Below are positions 1-7,220 of a stretch of DNA of 19,671 nucleotides, piece after piece. Origin of the DNA: JAKFEW01 sp036675505 (GTDB taxonomy: Bacteria; Cyanobacteriota; Sericytochromatia; S15B-MN24; JAQBPE01); contig JAKFEW010000010.1 in assembly GCA_036675505.1 (NCBI GenBank), positions 1-19,671 on the forward strand, read 5' to 3'. The translations under genes and the position numbers were made by a program. The notes beneath the pieces are model-generated. The model searched no databases and was not told the origin of the DNA. It saw nothing but the letters and a program-made list of their open reading frames with translations. Each line of letters opens with the position of its first letter. Position 1 is the first letter of the stretch.

Positions 1-772
1 GCGCCGCGGCCGGCGGAGGCGGCGGGGGCGGCGCGGGCACCGGCGCGGGCGCCGGGCGATCGGGACGCGGGCGATCGGGACGCGGGCGATCATGGTTCGG
101 ACGATCGGGCCTGCGGTCGTCGTCGTCGCGATCCGGCCGGCGGTCGGGCTTGGGCTTGTCGGCGTCCGCGGGCTTCGCCTCCTGGCCGCCGCCCTGCTCG
201 AACACGCGGCGGGCGCTGTCGAAGTAGGTGTAAGACGACAGGCTCACGACCATGACGCGGTCGTTGGTGCTCGAGGCGTGGATCGCCTTGCCGTTGCCGA
301 TGTAGATCCCGACGTGGCTCGCGGGGTTGCCGTGGAACAGCAGGTCGCCCTTGCGCAGCTGGTCCATCGAGACCGAGCGGCCCTTGTCCTGCTGGATCGC
401 CGCGGTGCCGTCGAGGTTCAGGCCGGCCATCCGCATCGCCTGCTGCACGAGGCCCGAGCAGTCGACGCCCGCGGGCCGCGTGAAGGTGCGGCTGGTGTGG
501 CCGCCGCCCCAGATGTACTCCTGGCCTTCGAAGCGCATCGCCGCGGCGACGAACGCGTCGATCTTGGCGCCCGGCAGCCCGCCACCGAGCGGCTCGAGGG
601 CGCCGGCGCCGGCCGGGGCGCTGAGCGTCAGCGCATCGCGCTGCCAGCTCGCCAGCCGCTCGGCGGGGGGGGTGCTCGAGGGGGGGGGGCTCGAGGGGGG
701 GGTGTTTGTAACGACCGGTCCGCCGGCCCCGCGCAACGCGAAGAACCGCGAGCCCAGCACGCTGATCGCCAT
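1..772 (-). CDS. NlpC/P60 family peptidoglycan endopeptidase (3' end outside window)
   Basis: The first 257 codons are visible and the stop lies beyond the left edge. From residue ~75 the protein reads as an NlpC/P60 domain. The catalytic Cys105 sits in GVDCSGL, His153 in ASHVGIYIG and His165 in KAIHA, the Cys-His-His triad of cell-wall gamma-D-glutamyl-diaminopimelate endopeptidases. The first ~60 residues are a Pro/Ser-rich low-complexity stretch (TPPSSPPPSSTPP) with no clear signal peptide, which is odd for a wall enzyme. The visible C-terminus is a basic, Asp/Arg/Pro-rich tail with RPDRP repeats followed by a polyproline run. The ATG at 772 was chosen because it keeps the frame through the domain and has GAGGGAG upstream. 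It is the last gene of a leftward group, 97 nt after the S41-like gene. Family assignment is firm; substrate and export route are not. Confidence 0.9.
   Translation of the reverse strand, partial: MAISVLGSRFFALRGAGGPVVTNTPPSSPPPSSTPPAERLASWQRDALTLSAPAGAGALEPLGGGLPGAKIDAFVAAAMRFEGQEYIWGGGHTSRTFTRPAGVDCSGLVQQAMRMAGLNLDGTAAIQQDKGRSVSMDQLRKGDLLFHGNPASHVGIYIGNGKAIHASSTNDRVMVVSLSSYTYFDSARRVFEQGGGQEAKPADADKPKPDRRPDRDDDDRRPDRPNHDRPRPDRPRPDRPAPAPVPAPPPPPPPAAA
56..91. repeat. 15-bp tandem repeat (2.4 copies) encoding RPDRP
   Basis: The unit GCGATCGGGACGCGG starts at 56 and 71 and breaks off at 91. It lies in frame within the NlpC/P60 gene and gives the repeated RPDRP residues of its basic C-terminal tail. 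The array length may vary between strains. Confidence 0.8.
665..702. repeat. Three G runs (8, 10 and 8 nt) split by CTCGAG-containing units
   Basis: On the + strand, runs of 8, 10 and 8 G at 665-672, 680-689 and 695-702 are separated by TGCTCGA and CTCGA. They lie in the 5' coding part of the NlpC/P60 gene, where they read as poly-C and encode the Pro/Ser stretch. The frame is intact as sequenced. A one-base slip in any run would shift the gene before its catalytic domain. Confidence 0.85.
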
Positions 773-869
773 GCTGCTTGCTCCCTCGAAATTCCGTGAC
801 CGACTCCAACTCCACGATCGTTGTCGGGGCGGCGCCGCGAAATTCGGTAAAGGCGCAGAGAAGGTTAAG

Positions 870-2681
870 TTAATTCTGGTTGGTCGGGCTGGGCAGGCCG
901 GGGAGCGCCTCGCCGAGCAGCGCGATCGCCCGCTCCAGCGCCTCGTCGCGCCCGTCGCGCACGGCCGCGACCGTGCGCGGCACCGGCTCGTCCGGCCGCA
1001 CCGACCCCAAAGGCCCGCCCGCGTAATCGCGCGCATCGCTGCCGGTCCAGGTCAGGCTGAAGCGGCCCGGCAGCGCGATCGCGTCAGGGTGGCCCGCGGC
1101 GCCGGCGGTGGGCGCGCCCACCAGCGTGCCGAGCCGGTAATGGGCCACGGCCGCGGCGGCGACGTCGCCGAGATCGAAGGTCGACGCGTCGATCAAGAAG
1201 GTGGCCCGCGCAGGCAGCTTGTCGCCCGCCGGGATCACGTAGGACACGTAGCCGCGCGGCGGCCGCGCGTCGTCGGGCCGCTTCGGCCGCGGCACCTCGA
1301 AGCCCGGCGTGCGCACCGGCTGGCCGGCGAGCCCGCCCAGGGCGTGGGCCATGGTGCGGGCCATGACCTGGCCGCGCAGATCGAAGACGATGCCGGTGGC
1401 GCGGGCCAGCCGGAAGCGGGCGCGGCGCCAGGCGCGCTCGTCCGTGCGGGTCAGGTCGACGTACCAGAGGCCGCGGGTCAGGCGGGCGATCGCGCTCGGC
1501 CGCGCCCCCGCGTTCCCGCCGGAGACCACCACCGCGCGCTTGAGGGTGACCACCCAGGGCGCGCGGCCGGGCCGCCGCAGGCGCAGGCCCACGCTCGTCC
1601 CCCGCGGGCCCGCGAGCAGGTCCTGGGCGGCCACGAAGCGCCTGCGCGCGGGCGTCGCCCCGGCGACCAAGGCGACCTCCTCGGCCAGCCGCTCGCCCGC
1701 CGCCCGCCCGTCGATCGCCAGGACCTCGTCGCCGCGCGCGACGTCTTTCACGCCCGGGCGCGTGGCCACGACGACGAGCCGCTCTTCGACCCAATCGAGC
1801 GTGACCGGCGGGCGCAAGCGCACGGCCGCAGGCCCCGACGCGCCGGCCCGGCCATCGTCGAGCCGCGCCGCCAGGCGGCGCAGGACCCGCGTGAGCGCCT
1901 CGGCGTCGGGCGCCTCGGCCGCCTCGGCGAGGGCCGCGGGCAGCCTGGCGCGCCAGGCCGCGCGGTCGACGCGCGGGTGGAAGTGCTGCACGGCGTTCCA
2001 GGCCTGGGCCACCGCGGTGAGCCGCACGGCGCGCCGCGCGGCATGAAGCGAGCCCGCCAGCATCGGCGGCGCGGGCAGCGGCCGCTGCGGCACGGTGCCC
2101 CAGTGGTCGGCCCACAGGGCCAGCGGCACGCGGCAAGCCACGCCGCCGCCCAGCTCCGCCGCGAAGGCCTCGCCGGGCGAAGGGAGCTCGGTCGGCAGGC
2201 GGCCGTCAGGCACGACCATCACCTGGCGCGTCGCCTGGAACGGCCCGGCGGCCCGCAGCCCGAGGCCTGCGTGGGTCCAGGCCGCGACGAGCCGCACGGG
2301 CCCGGGCGGCGGCGGGGGTGGCTGCCAGACCCCGCCTTTGCCGCAGGGGAACAACGCCACGGCCGGCGCGAGCGGCTCGAAATGGGTCCGCAGCGCGCTG
2401 AGCAGGGCCTGCGCGTCGGGCGCCCGCTCGACCTCGGGCAGCGCCGCCACCGCCACGCGGTCCCAGTCCGCCTTCACGGCCTGGTCCGAGGGATGGAAGA
2501 AGCGCACGTAGCCCAACAGGCGCGCGAAGGCCACCACGTTCTCGCGCGCCCGGCCCACCAGCGGCCGAACGCCGGCGTCGGCGAGGCGCACGGCGCCGCC
2601 CACCGGCACGACCGCAGGCGCGGGGCCGGCCGGCACGAGGCAGGCCAGGACCAGCGAGACAATCAGGGCGCGACGGCGCAT
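870..2681 (-). CDS. S41-family peptidase-like protein, probably catalytically dead
   Basis: The 603-residue protein starts at the ATG at 2681, chosen for the GGAGG 7 nt upstream and because it gives a signal peptide (MRRRALIVSLVLACLVPAGP). Two similar helical segments (around LLGYVRFFHP and AWNAVQHFHP) come first, then the usual S41 start LDDGRAG, a PDZ-like region (GDEVLAIDGRAAGERL) and the S41 core (GLWYVDLTR, GIVFDLRGQ, TLVGAPTAG). In active relatives the nucleophile lies in TxSAxE and the first core motif is DGHG. Here they read TFDLGD (Asp at ~503) and DDGRAG, so Ser and His are replaced. The fold assignment is solid. Loss of proteolysis is inferred, and a binding or scaffold role is possible. 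An own promoter at 2704-2712 suggests it is at least partly transcribed independently of the lipoprotein gene upstream. Confidence 0.8.
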   Translation of the reverse strand: MRRRALIVSLVLACLVPAGPAPAVVPVGGAVRLADAGVRPLVGRARENVVAFARLLGYVRFFHPSDQAVKADWDRVAVAALPEVERAPDAQALLSALRTHFEPLAPAVALFPCGKGGVWQPPPPPPGPVRLVAAWTHAGLGLRAAGPFQATRQVMVVPDGRLPTELPSPGEAFAAELGGGVACRVPLALWADHWGTVPQRPLPAPPMLAGSLHAARRAVRLTAVAQAWNAVQHFHPRVDRAAWRARLPAALAEAAEAPDAEALTRVLRRLAARLDDGRAGASGPAAVRLRPPVTLDWVEERLVVVATRPGVKDVARGDEVLAIDGRAAGERLAEEVALVAGATPARRRFVAAQDLLAGPRGTSVGLRLRRPGRAPWVVTLKRAVVVSGGNAGARPSAIARLTRGLWYVDLTRTDERAWRRARFRLARATGIVFDLRGQVMARTMAHALGGLAGQPVRTPGFEVPRPKRPDDARPPRGYVSYVIPAGDKLPARATFLIDASTFDLGDVAAAAVAHYRLGTLVGAPTAGAAGHPDAIALPGRFSLTWTGSDARDYAGGPLGSVRPDEPVPRTVAAVRDGRDEALERAIALLGEALPGLPSPTNQN

Positions 2682-2703
2682 GGGCGGACCTCCGGGGCCG
2701 CTC

Positions 2704-2712
2704 ATCATAGCA
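2704..2712 (-). promoter_or_regulatory. Extended -10 promoter of the S41-like gene
   Basis: Read leftward, TGCTATGAT is an extended -10 (TGn + TATGAT, 5 of 6 to consensus). The implied transcript start near 2697 lies just upstream of the GGAGG site and supports the ATG at 2681 over the ATGs at 2708 and 2705. No convincing -35 is seen. Confidence 0.45.
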
Positions 2713-2748
2713 GCCGGGCGGCGCGCCGCGCGAACGGCGGGCCGTGCG

Positions 2749-4800
2749 CTAGCGGATCTCGCGGATGCGGGCGAGCGAGCCCATCGTGACGAAGACCGAC
2801 TTGGTGACCGGCGAGAACGCGATGCCGCCCATGTTGTCGGTGGTGCCCTCGATCTTGAAGGGCGTGGTGATGCCCGAGCCCGGCGGCGGCTGCAGCGAGC
2901 GCACCTCGAAAGGCTCGCCGTCGCGGAAGCGCATCCAGCGCACGCCGCCCGAGGAGGTATCGAGGATCAGCAGGTCGCCGTCGGGCGTGAAGGACATGCG
3001 ACCCGGCCGCTGGAAGCGCACCTCGCTGAGCGGCAGCGTGTTGCGCTCGCCGAAGGCCTCGCTGGCCGGCTCGACCGGCCCCGCGGGCGTGCTCACGACC
3101 AGGCCCGCGTCGGTTTCGGCGATGCGGCGGATGTTGCCGAAGCCCTGGTCCGCGACCCAGACCTCGCGCTTGCCGTCGACCGTGCGCACCGCGAGGCCGC
3201 CCGGCCGGCCGAAGCGCGCGGTCGCGACGGGACCGTCCTTCGAGCCCTTCTCGGCGCCGCCCGCGAAGAGGCTCATCGCGCCGGTCGTGGCGTCGATGGC
3301 CAGGATCCGGGCGGCGACGCCGGTGTCCGTGTAGTCGGAGACGAAGAGCGTGTTCACGCCGTCGAAGGCGATCGCCACAGGGTGGGTGTACTGGCACTCG
3401 GTCGCCGCGCCCTCCGTGAAGCCCTCGGTGCCCTTGCCCGAGAACTTCGTCACCGTCACGCTCTCGCCGTTGGCATGCGTGAGCTTCCGGATCACCCGGT
3501 TGCCCTTGTCCAGGATGAAGAGCGTGGTGTCGGAGGTGGCGACCAGGTCGAAGGGGAAGCTGAAGCGCGCGTCGACGCCGGTCGCCGTATCGGCCGCGGT
3601 GCCTGCGGTGCCGGCCAGGCCGGCGAGCGTGGAGACCTTGCCGTTCGTGCCCGGGTCGATCCGCCGCACGAGGTGGTTCGTGAGATCGCAGGTGTAGACG
3701 TAGCCTTGCGGGTCCACCGTGACCCCGACGGGCGCCTTGAAGTTCGCGTCGAGGCGCGCGCCGTCCTTGAAGCCGCTGGTGTCCGTGCCCGCGAAGAGCG
3801 ACGCCGTGCGCAACGAGGTGAGGCCGGTGATCACCGGCGGCGAGGCCGTGGCGAGAGGCGTCGGGCCGGCGGAGGCCTGGTCGCCGGGCGAGGCCGAGGC
3901 GGCCGGCGAGGCCGAGGCGTTGGGGTCGGTGGAGGCGCCGGGCGAGCCGCTGGCGCCCGGCACGGGCGAGCCGCTCGCGGCGGCCGAGGGCGCCGCGGTC
4001 GGCCTGGCTTCGCCGGCCAGCACGGCGATCGCGTTGCGCAGCTCGCTGCTGGTCCTCGCGATCGCCGCGACGGCATCGACCAGCGCCTGGGGCTTGGTGA
4101 GGTCGGGCAGCGCGTCGTCCGAGACCACCGAGGACACGTTGCTCACGGCGCGTTTGAACTCGCGGGTGTTGACGAACTCGAGCTTGCCGCCCGACCGCGC
4201 GAGCACGGCCGCGGTCACCATCGTGGTCGCGACGTCGACGTCGGCCGAGGGCGCCTCGGTGGGCCGCACGATCGTCTCGAGCACCGCGTTGCCGGTGGCG
4301 GTCTTCACGCCGACCTTGAGCACGAAGGGCCCGCTGCCCGCGGGCAGCTTGGGGAAGATGTAGCGGCCGGTCTTGGCCTCGGTGACCACCGCGTCGGCGA
4401 CCGATCGGTTCTGCGCGTCGAAGAGCTGCACGGAGGCGCCGCCGACCGGCTCCTGGGCCAGCGAGAGCAGGCGCCGGCGGCCGAGCCGGTAGCTCGCGGC
4501 GCCCGGCGCCACCGCGTTGAGCCCGCCGGCCGCGACCAGGTTCAGGCTGCCCGCGGCGACGAGGTTCATGCCGCTGGCCGCGACGATGCCCGCGGGCGCG
4601 AGCACGGTGCCGACGAGCGAGCCTGCGGGGGCCGGCGTGGGCGTGTTGAGCACCTCGGCGGGGATCTGCCCGGTCAGGTTGGTCTGGTTGCCCTTCTTGA
4701 CGGTGCCCTCGTCAACCGGCACCTGCAGGACGGGCGGCGTGACGACGCACGCCGCGAGCAGCAGCAGCGAGCCGAGGGGGACCAGCTGGACAGGACGCAT
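2749..4800 (-). CDS. NHL-repeat lipoprotein
   Basis: The 683-residue protein begins with a type II signal peptide whose lipobox LAAC places the lipidated Cys at 18. Next come degenerate 8-residue hydrophobic repeats (NLVAAGSLNLVAAGGLN), a globular region with HEAT-like or helical character that I cannot name, and an Ala/Ser/Pro/Gly-rich linker (residues ~255-315). The C-terminal half is an NHL/six-bladed propeller: blades show patterns such as FKAPVGVTVDPQGYVYTCD, HPVAIAFDGVNTLFVSD and RPGGLAVRT. Such proteins sit on the outer face of a membrane and usually bind protein or glycan partners; no enzymatic residues are evident. GGAGGA lies 10 nt before the ATG. It starts 23 nt after the DUF1289 gene stop, suggesting cotranscription, although TATAAG overlapping that stop (4823-4828) could be its own -10. 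Confidence 0.85.
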   Translation of the reverse strand: MRPVQLVPLGSLLLLAACVVTPPVLQVPVDEGTVKKGNQTNLTGQIPAEVLNTPTPAPAGSLVGTVLAPAGIVAASGMNLVAAGSLNLVAAGGLNAVAPGAASYRLGRRRLLSLAQEPVGGASVQLFDAQNRSVADAVVTEAKTGRYIFPKLPAGSGPFVLKVGVKTATGNAVLETIVRPTEAPSADVDVATTMVTAAVLARSGGKLEFVNTREFKRAVSNVSSVVSDDALPDLTKPQALVDAVAAIARTSSELRNAIAVLAGEARPTAAPSAAASGSPVPGASGSPGASTDPNASASPAASASPGDQASAGPTPLATASPPVITGLTSLRTASLFAGTDTSGFKDGARLDANFKAPVGVTVDPQGYVYTCDLTNHLVRRIDPGTNGKVSTLAGLAGTAGTAADTATGVDARFSFPFDLVATSDTTLFILDKGNRVIRKLTHANGESVTVTKFSGKGTEGFTEGAATECQYTHPVAIAFDGVNTLFVSDYTDTGVAARILAIDATTGAMSLFAGGAEKGSKDGPVATARFGRPGGLAVRTVDGKREVWVADQGFGNIRRIAETDAGLVVSTPAGPVEPASEAFGERNTLPLSEVRFQRPGRMSFTPDGDLLILDTSSGGVRWMRFRDGEPFEVRSLQPPPGSGITTPFKIEGTTDNMGGIAFSPVTKSVFVTMGSLARIREIR

Positions 4801-4823
4801 GGGGACGGGCTCCTCCGCCCGTC

Positions 4824-5009
4824 TTATACCCGCTGCTCGCTCCCCTGCCCCATCAGCCGAGCGGCGCTCGCTTCCACCACCTGGCGGCGCCCGGCGGGCG
4901 ACATCGTCAGCCAGCCCGCGATCTCGGCGAGCGTGCGGCCGCAGCCCTCGCACAGCCCCCCGGCGGGGGCGATGCGGCAGACCTTGGTGCAGGGGGAAGG
5001 CACGTCCAT
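4824..5009 (-). CDS. DUF1289 family small cysteine-rich protein
   Basis: The 61-residue protein carries the DUF1289 signature SPCTKVCRI...GLCEGCGRTLAEIAGW. Four cysteines in a CxxxC...CxxC arrangement suggest an Fe-S or Zn site, followed by a helical C-terminus. Function in the family is unknown. The ATG at 5009 follows TAGGAT by 6 nt. That hexamer can be read either as an AGGA ribosome site or as a -10 placed for a leaderless transcript. It is divergent from the ferredoxin-MBL gene 46 bp away, so two small Fe-S candidates may share a control region. Confidence 0.85.
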   Translation of the reverse strand: MDVPSPCTKVCRIAPAGGLCEGCGRTLAEIAGWLTMSPAGRRQVVEASAARLMGQGSEQRV

Positions 5010-5055
5010 GGCTCGATCCTACCGCATCCGGCCGCCGAGGCGGTACCATGGGTCC
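5010..5055. promoter_or_regulatory. 46-bp divergent promoter region
   Basis: The gap holds a -10-like hexamer for each direction: TAGGAT at 5021-5016 (leftward) and TACCAT at 5044-5049 (rightward). Each lies exactly 6 nt before its ATG, so transcription would start at or next to the start codon. No -35 of quality is visible for either. Confidence 0.3.
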
Positions 5056-5922
5056 ATGGCCGATCCCAAGAAACGGTACGCCGACAACGCCCCTGGCGAC
5101 TTCTTCGTCGACACCACCTGCATCGACTGCGACACCTGCCGCCAGCTCGCGCCGGCGGTCTTCGCGGCGGGTGACGACCACTCGTTCGTCGAGGCCCAGC
5201 CCGTGAGCGCGGACGACCGCCGCACGGCCTTCCGCGCGCTGCTCGCCTGCCCGACGGCCTCGATCGGCACGACCGGCCCGAATCTGGCGCGCGAGGCGAT
5301 GGCGGACTTCCCGCTGCCGATCACGGACGCCGTGGGGTACTGCGGCTACACCTCGCGCAAATCGTTCGGCGGCAGCAGCTACTTCTTGCAGCGAGCCGGC
5401 GGCAACTGGCTGGTGGACGCCCCGCGCTACCTGCCGCAGCTCGTGAAGGCCTTCGAGGAACGCGGCGGCCTCGCGCACATCTTCCTGACCCACCGCGACG
5501 ACGTCGCCGACGCCGACCTGTACGCGAGCCGCTTCGGCGCCGAGCGGATCATCCACACAGGCGACCTCGACGCGGCGCCCGACGCCGAACGGGTGCTCGC
5601 GGGCCTGGCGCCGGTCACGCTCGCGCCCGGCCTGGTCGCGCTCCCGACGCCCGGCCACACGCGCGGCCACATGGCGCTGCTGGCCGACGAGACCTACCTC
5701 TTCACGGGTGACCACCTGGCCTGGGATCGCGACGCGCAGGCGCTGGTCGCCTTCCGCGGCGCGTGCTGGTACGACTGGGCGACGCTGGTGCGCTCGATGG
5801 CCAGCCTGCGCGACCACCGCTTCGAGTGGGTGCTGCCGGGCCATGGCGATCGCATCCACCTGCCGGCGGCCGAGATGCGCGCGGCGCTGGAGGCGCTGCT
5901 GGAGGGGATCGGACGGCTCTAA
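5056..5922 (+). CDS. Ferredoxin-metallo-beta-lactamase (MBL) fold fusion protein
   Basis: The 288-residue protein joins two domains. Residues ~15-75 form a ferredoxin with CIDCDTC (Cys22, 25, 28) and a distant ACP (Cys65), enough for one 4Fe-4S cluster. Residues ~90-285 are an MBL hydrolase fold with THRDDVAD, PTPGHTRGH, FTGDH and LPGHGDR. The usual HxHxDH is reduced to HRDDVA, so only part of the first metal site remains. I recall similar fusions in cyanobacteria and plants, with no settled reaction. An electron-transfer oxidoreductase or Fe-S-regulated hydrolase is plausible. The ATG at 5056 is the only start that keeps the ferredoxin in frame; GAGG lies too far upstream (15 nt) to be a normal ribosome site. 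It converges on the next gene with a 12-nt gap. Confidence 0.85.
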   Translation: MADPKKRYADNAPGDFFVDTTCIDCDTCRQLAPAVFAAGDDHSFVEAQPVSADDRRTAFRALLACPTASIGTTGPNLAREAMADFPLPITDAVGYCGYTSRKSFGGSSYFLQRAGGNWLVDAPRYLPQLVKAFEERGGLAHIFLTHRDDVADADLYASRFGAERIIHTGDLDAAPDAERVLAGLAPVTLAPGLVALPTPGHTRGHMALLADETYLFTGDHLAWDRDAQALVAFRGACWYDWATLVRSMASLRDHRFEWVLPGHGDRIHLPAAEMRAALEALLEGIGRL

Positions 5923-5934
5923 GCGCGCGGCGGC

Positions 5935-6720
5935 TCAGCCACGGGCGCGGGCCAGCAGGGCGGCGAGCAGCGCGGGCAGCTGACCGACGGCCGGGAACGG
6001 GCCCTCGAAGCCGAGCTGCGGGCCTGTGGGGCCCGTGAGGCCGACGGCCCGCACCCCGCCCTCCGTGCCCGCGCGTGGCGTGGCCCGGCCGGGCGCGGCG
6101 ATGCGCCCGCGCAGCGTCAGCTCCTCACGCACGCGCGTGCCGCCCTTGGTCTTGACATGGCTCGAGGCCGCGAGGGTCAGGCACGTGCCGTCGGCGAGCG
6201 CGCAGGTGAGCCGCAGCCAGGGGTGGCGGTAGTAGCGCTTGCGCGCGCCGCTGTACGGGCTCCTCGCCTCCCGCCGCGGCGTGGTGCCGGTGGGATCGCC
6301 GAGGTCGATGACGCCGCGCACGGGCGCCCGCGGATGGACGTCGACCATCAGGCCCGTGAGCGCCGCATGCAGCGCACGGGCGCGCACGAGCGTGGGATCA
6401 GGCGCCTTGGCCCACTCGAGCAGGCCGATCGTCGCGCCGCCCAGGACCAGAGCCAGGAAGCCGATCAGGAAGGCGAACCCGAGCCCCTCCTCGTCGAAGA
6501 GGTCGGCGGGGAAGTCCAGGTCCGTGAGGTGCCAGAGCGCGTGGACCTTCCAGGCCAGCGCGAGCAGCCCGGCCCAGGGCAGGGCCGCGGTCGCCCGGAT
6601 CCGCGCCTGGCGGGCGCGCCAGCGCGCCTCGTGCGCATCGAGGAACGCGTCGAGCCGCGCGAGGAAGCCCGCGCGCGGGTGATCGAACGCGAAGACCTTC
6701 GGGGGACCCCAGAACCCCAT
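5935..6720 (-). CDS. Conserved hypothetical membrane protein
   Basis: The 261-residue protein is not assigned to a family. The ATG at 6720 has GGAGGT 6 nt upstream, better than an in-frame start at 6759. Residues 1-45 are soluble (PPKVFAFDHPRAG) with a basic helix. Two hydrophobic segments follow at ~47-66 (ALPWAGLLALAWKVHALW) and ~80-105 (GLGFAFLIGFLALVLGGA). Residues ~115-261 form a soluble domain with charged strands (RKRYYRHPWLRLTCALADG, SSHVKTKGGTRVREELTLRG), suggesting a membrane-anchored domain. It is probably cotranscribed with the small gene upstream (75-nt gap). No enzymatic motif is seen. Confidence 0.7.
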   Translation of the reverse strand: MGFWGPPKVFAFDHPRAGFLARLDAFLDAHEARWRARQARIRATAALPWAGLLALAWKVHALWHLTDLDFPADLFDEEGLGFAFLIGFLALVLGGATIGLLEWAKAPDPTLVRARALHAALTGLMVDVHPRAPVRGVIDLGDPTGTTPRREARSPYSGARKRYYRHPWLRLTCALADGTCLTLAASSHVKTKGGTRVREELTLRGRIAAPGRATPRAGTEGGVRAVGLTGPTGPQLGFEGPFPAVGQLPALLAALLARARG

Positions 6721-6795
6721 TCGCCACCTCCCGGCCGCGGCCCGGTTTCTTCTGCCCACGCATGGGGCGGAATTAGCCGGGTCGGCGCAGGGCTA

Positions 6796-7107
6796 TCAGA
6801 CGCGAGCGTCGAAGCACGGCCACGGTGCCTCCGCGGCCGGGGCGGCATGGGCTGTGTAGGCCGCTGCACGCGCGGCGGCGATCGCCTCGGCGCGCGCGAA
6901 GATCGCGCCAAAGGTCTCGGCTGGCGCCTGCGCGGGCGGCACCAGGCCGTCGGTCAGCCAGACATGCCAGCAGGAGAGCGGCTCGAGCGGCGCCGGCCGG
7001 GCCTGCACGGCCTTGCGACGAATCGGGATGCGCGCCACGTAGCGCGCGCGGCGGCGGGGCGAGTTCCAGCCGGTCGAGGACGTGTGGCGGAGCGGGTCGA
7101 TGAGCAT
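6796..7107 (-). CDS. Hypothetical protein
   Basis: The 103-residue protein has no recognised domain. The ATG at 7107 has GAGGTG 6 nt upstream; a GTG at 7116 is an alternative. The N-terminal half is basic (SPRRRARYVARIPIRRKA), the middle has SCWHVWLTDG, and the C-terminal half is Ala-rich helix ending in PWPCFDARV. It is divergent from fabG across 113 bp and upstream of the membrane-protein gene. It could be a genuine small protein or a chance frame in GC-rich DNA; the ribosome site and placement favour the former. Confidence 0.5.
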   Translation of the reverse strand: MLIDPLRHTSSTGWNSPRRRARYVARIPIRRKAVQARPAPLEPLSCWHVWLTDGLVPPAQAPAETFGAIFARAEAIAAARAAAYTAHAAPAAEAPWPCFDARV

Positions 7108-7111
7108 AGGG

Positions 7112-7153
7112 AGCACCTCAACAAGGGGTGCTTCTATGCTCGCCCAGCACCCC
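7112..7153. promoter_or_regulatory. Alternating AGCACC/GGTGCT half-sites, possible operator
   Basis: AGCACC at 7112, GGTGCT at 7127 and AGCACC at 7146 form two overlapping inverted repeats. The right pair extends to 8 bp (GGGGTGCT/AGCACCCC, 13-nt spacer). They lie between two divergent genes, next to the ribosome site of the leftward gene and upstream of the fabG promoter, as expected for an operator. A hairpin in either transcript is the alternative. Confidence 0.35.
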
Positions 7154-7186
7154 CGGCCCTGCCTTCGTCGATTTGCACGAAAGTTC

Positions 7187-7195
7187 TGGTATCAT
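7187..7195 (+). promoter_or_regulatory. Extended -10 promoter of the fabG-CPBP pair
   Basis: TGGTATCAT is a TGn-extended -10 (TATCAT at 7190-7195, 5 of 6). It puts transcription start near 7202, giving a ~19-nt leader that contains the GGGAGG ribosome site. No good -35 is found at 16-18 nt. Confidence 0.45.
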
Positions 7196-7220
7196 GCGGC
7201 TCCCGAGGGAGGCATCCGGC

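Noticed and set aside
90..815. Overlapping frames on both strands across the NlpC/P60 region
   Set aside because: The conserved Cys/His triad is found only in the leftward frame starting at 772.
327..2789. Very long open frame on the + strand opposite the S41-like gene
   Set aside because: It lies antisense to a gene with signal peptide, ribosome site and family motifs; its product is low-complexity Arg/Ala/Gly-rich. Long antisense frames are usual in GC-rich DNA.
4801..5859. 5' extension of the lipoprotein frame to 5859
   Set aside because: The lipobox signal peptide and ribosome site fix the start at 4800; the extension is antisense to the ferredoxin-MBL gene.
2680..5922. 1080-codon + strand frame ending in the ferredoxin-MBL gene
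   Set aside because: Only the part from 5056 has domain similarity; the upstream part is antisense to the lipoprotein and DUF1289 genes.
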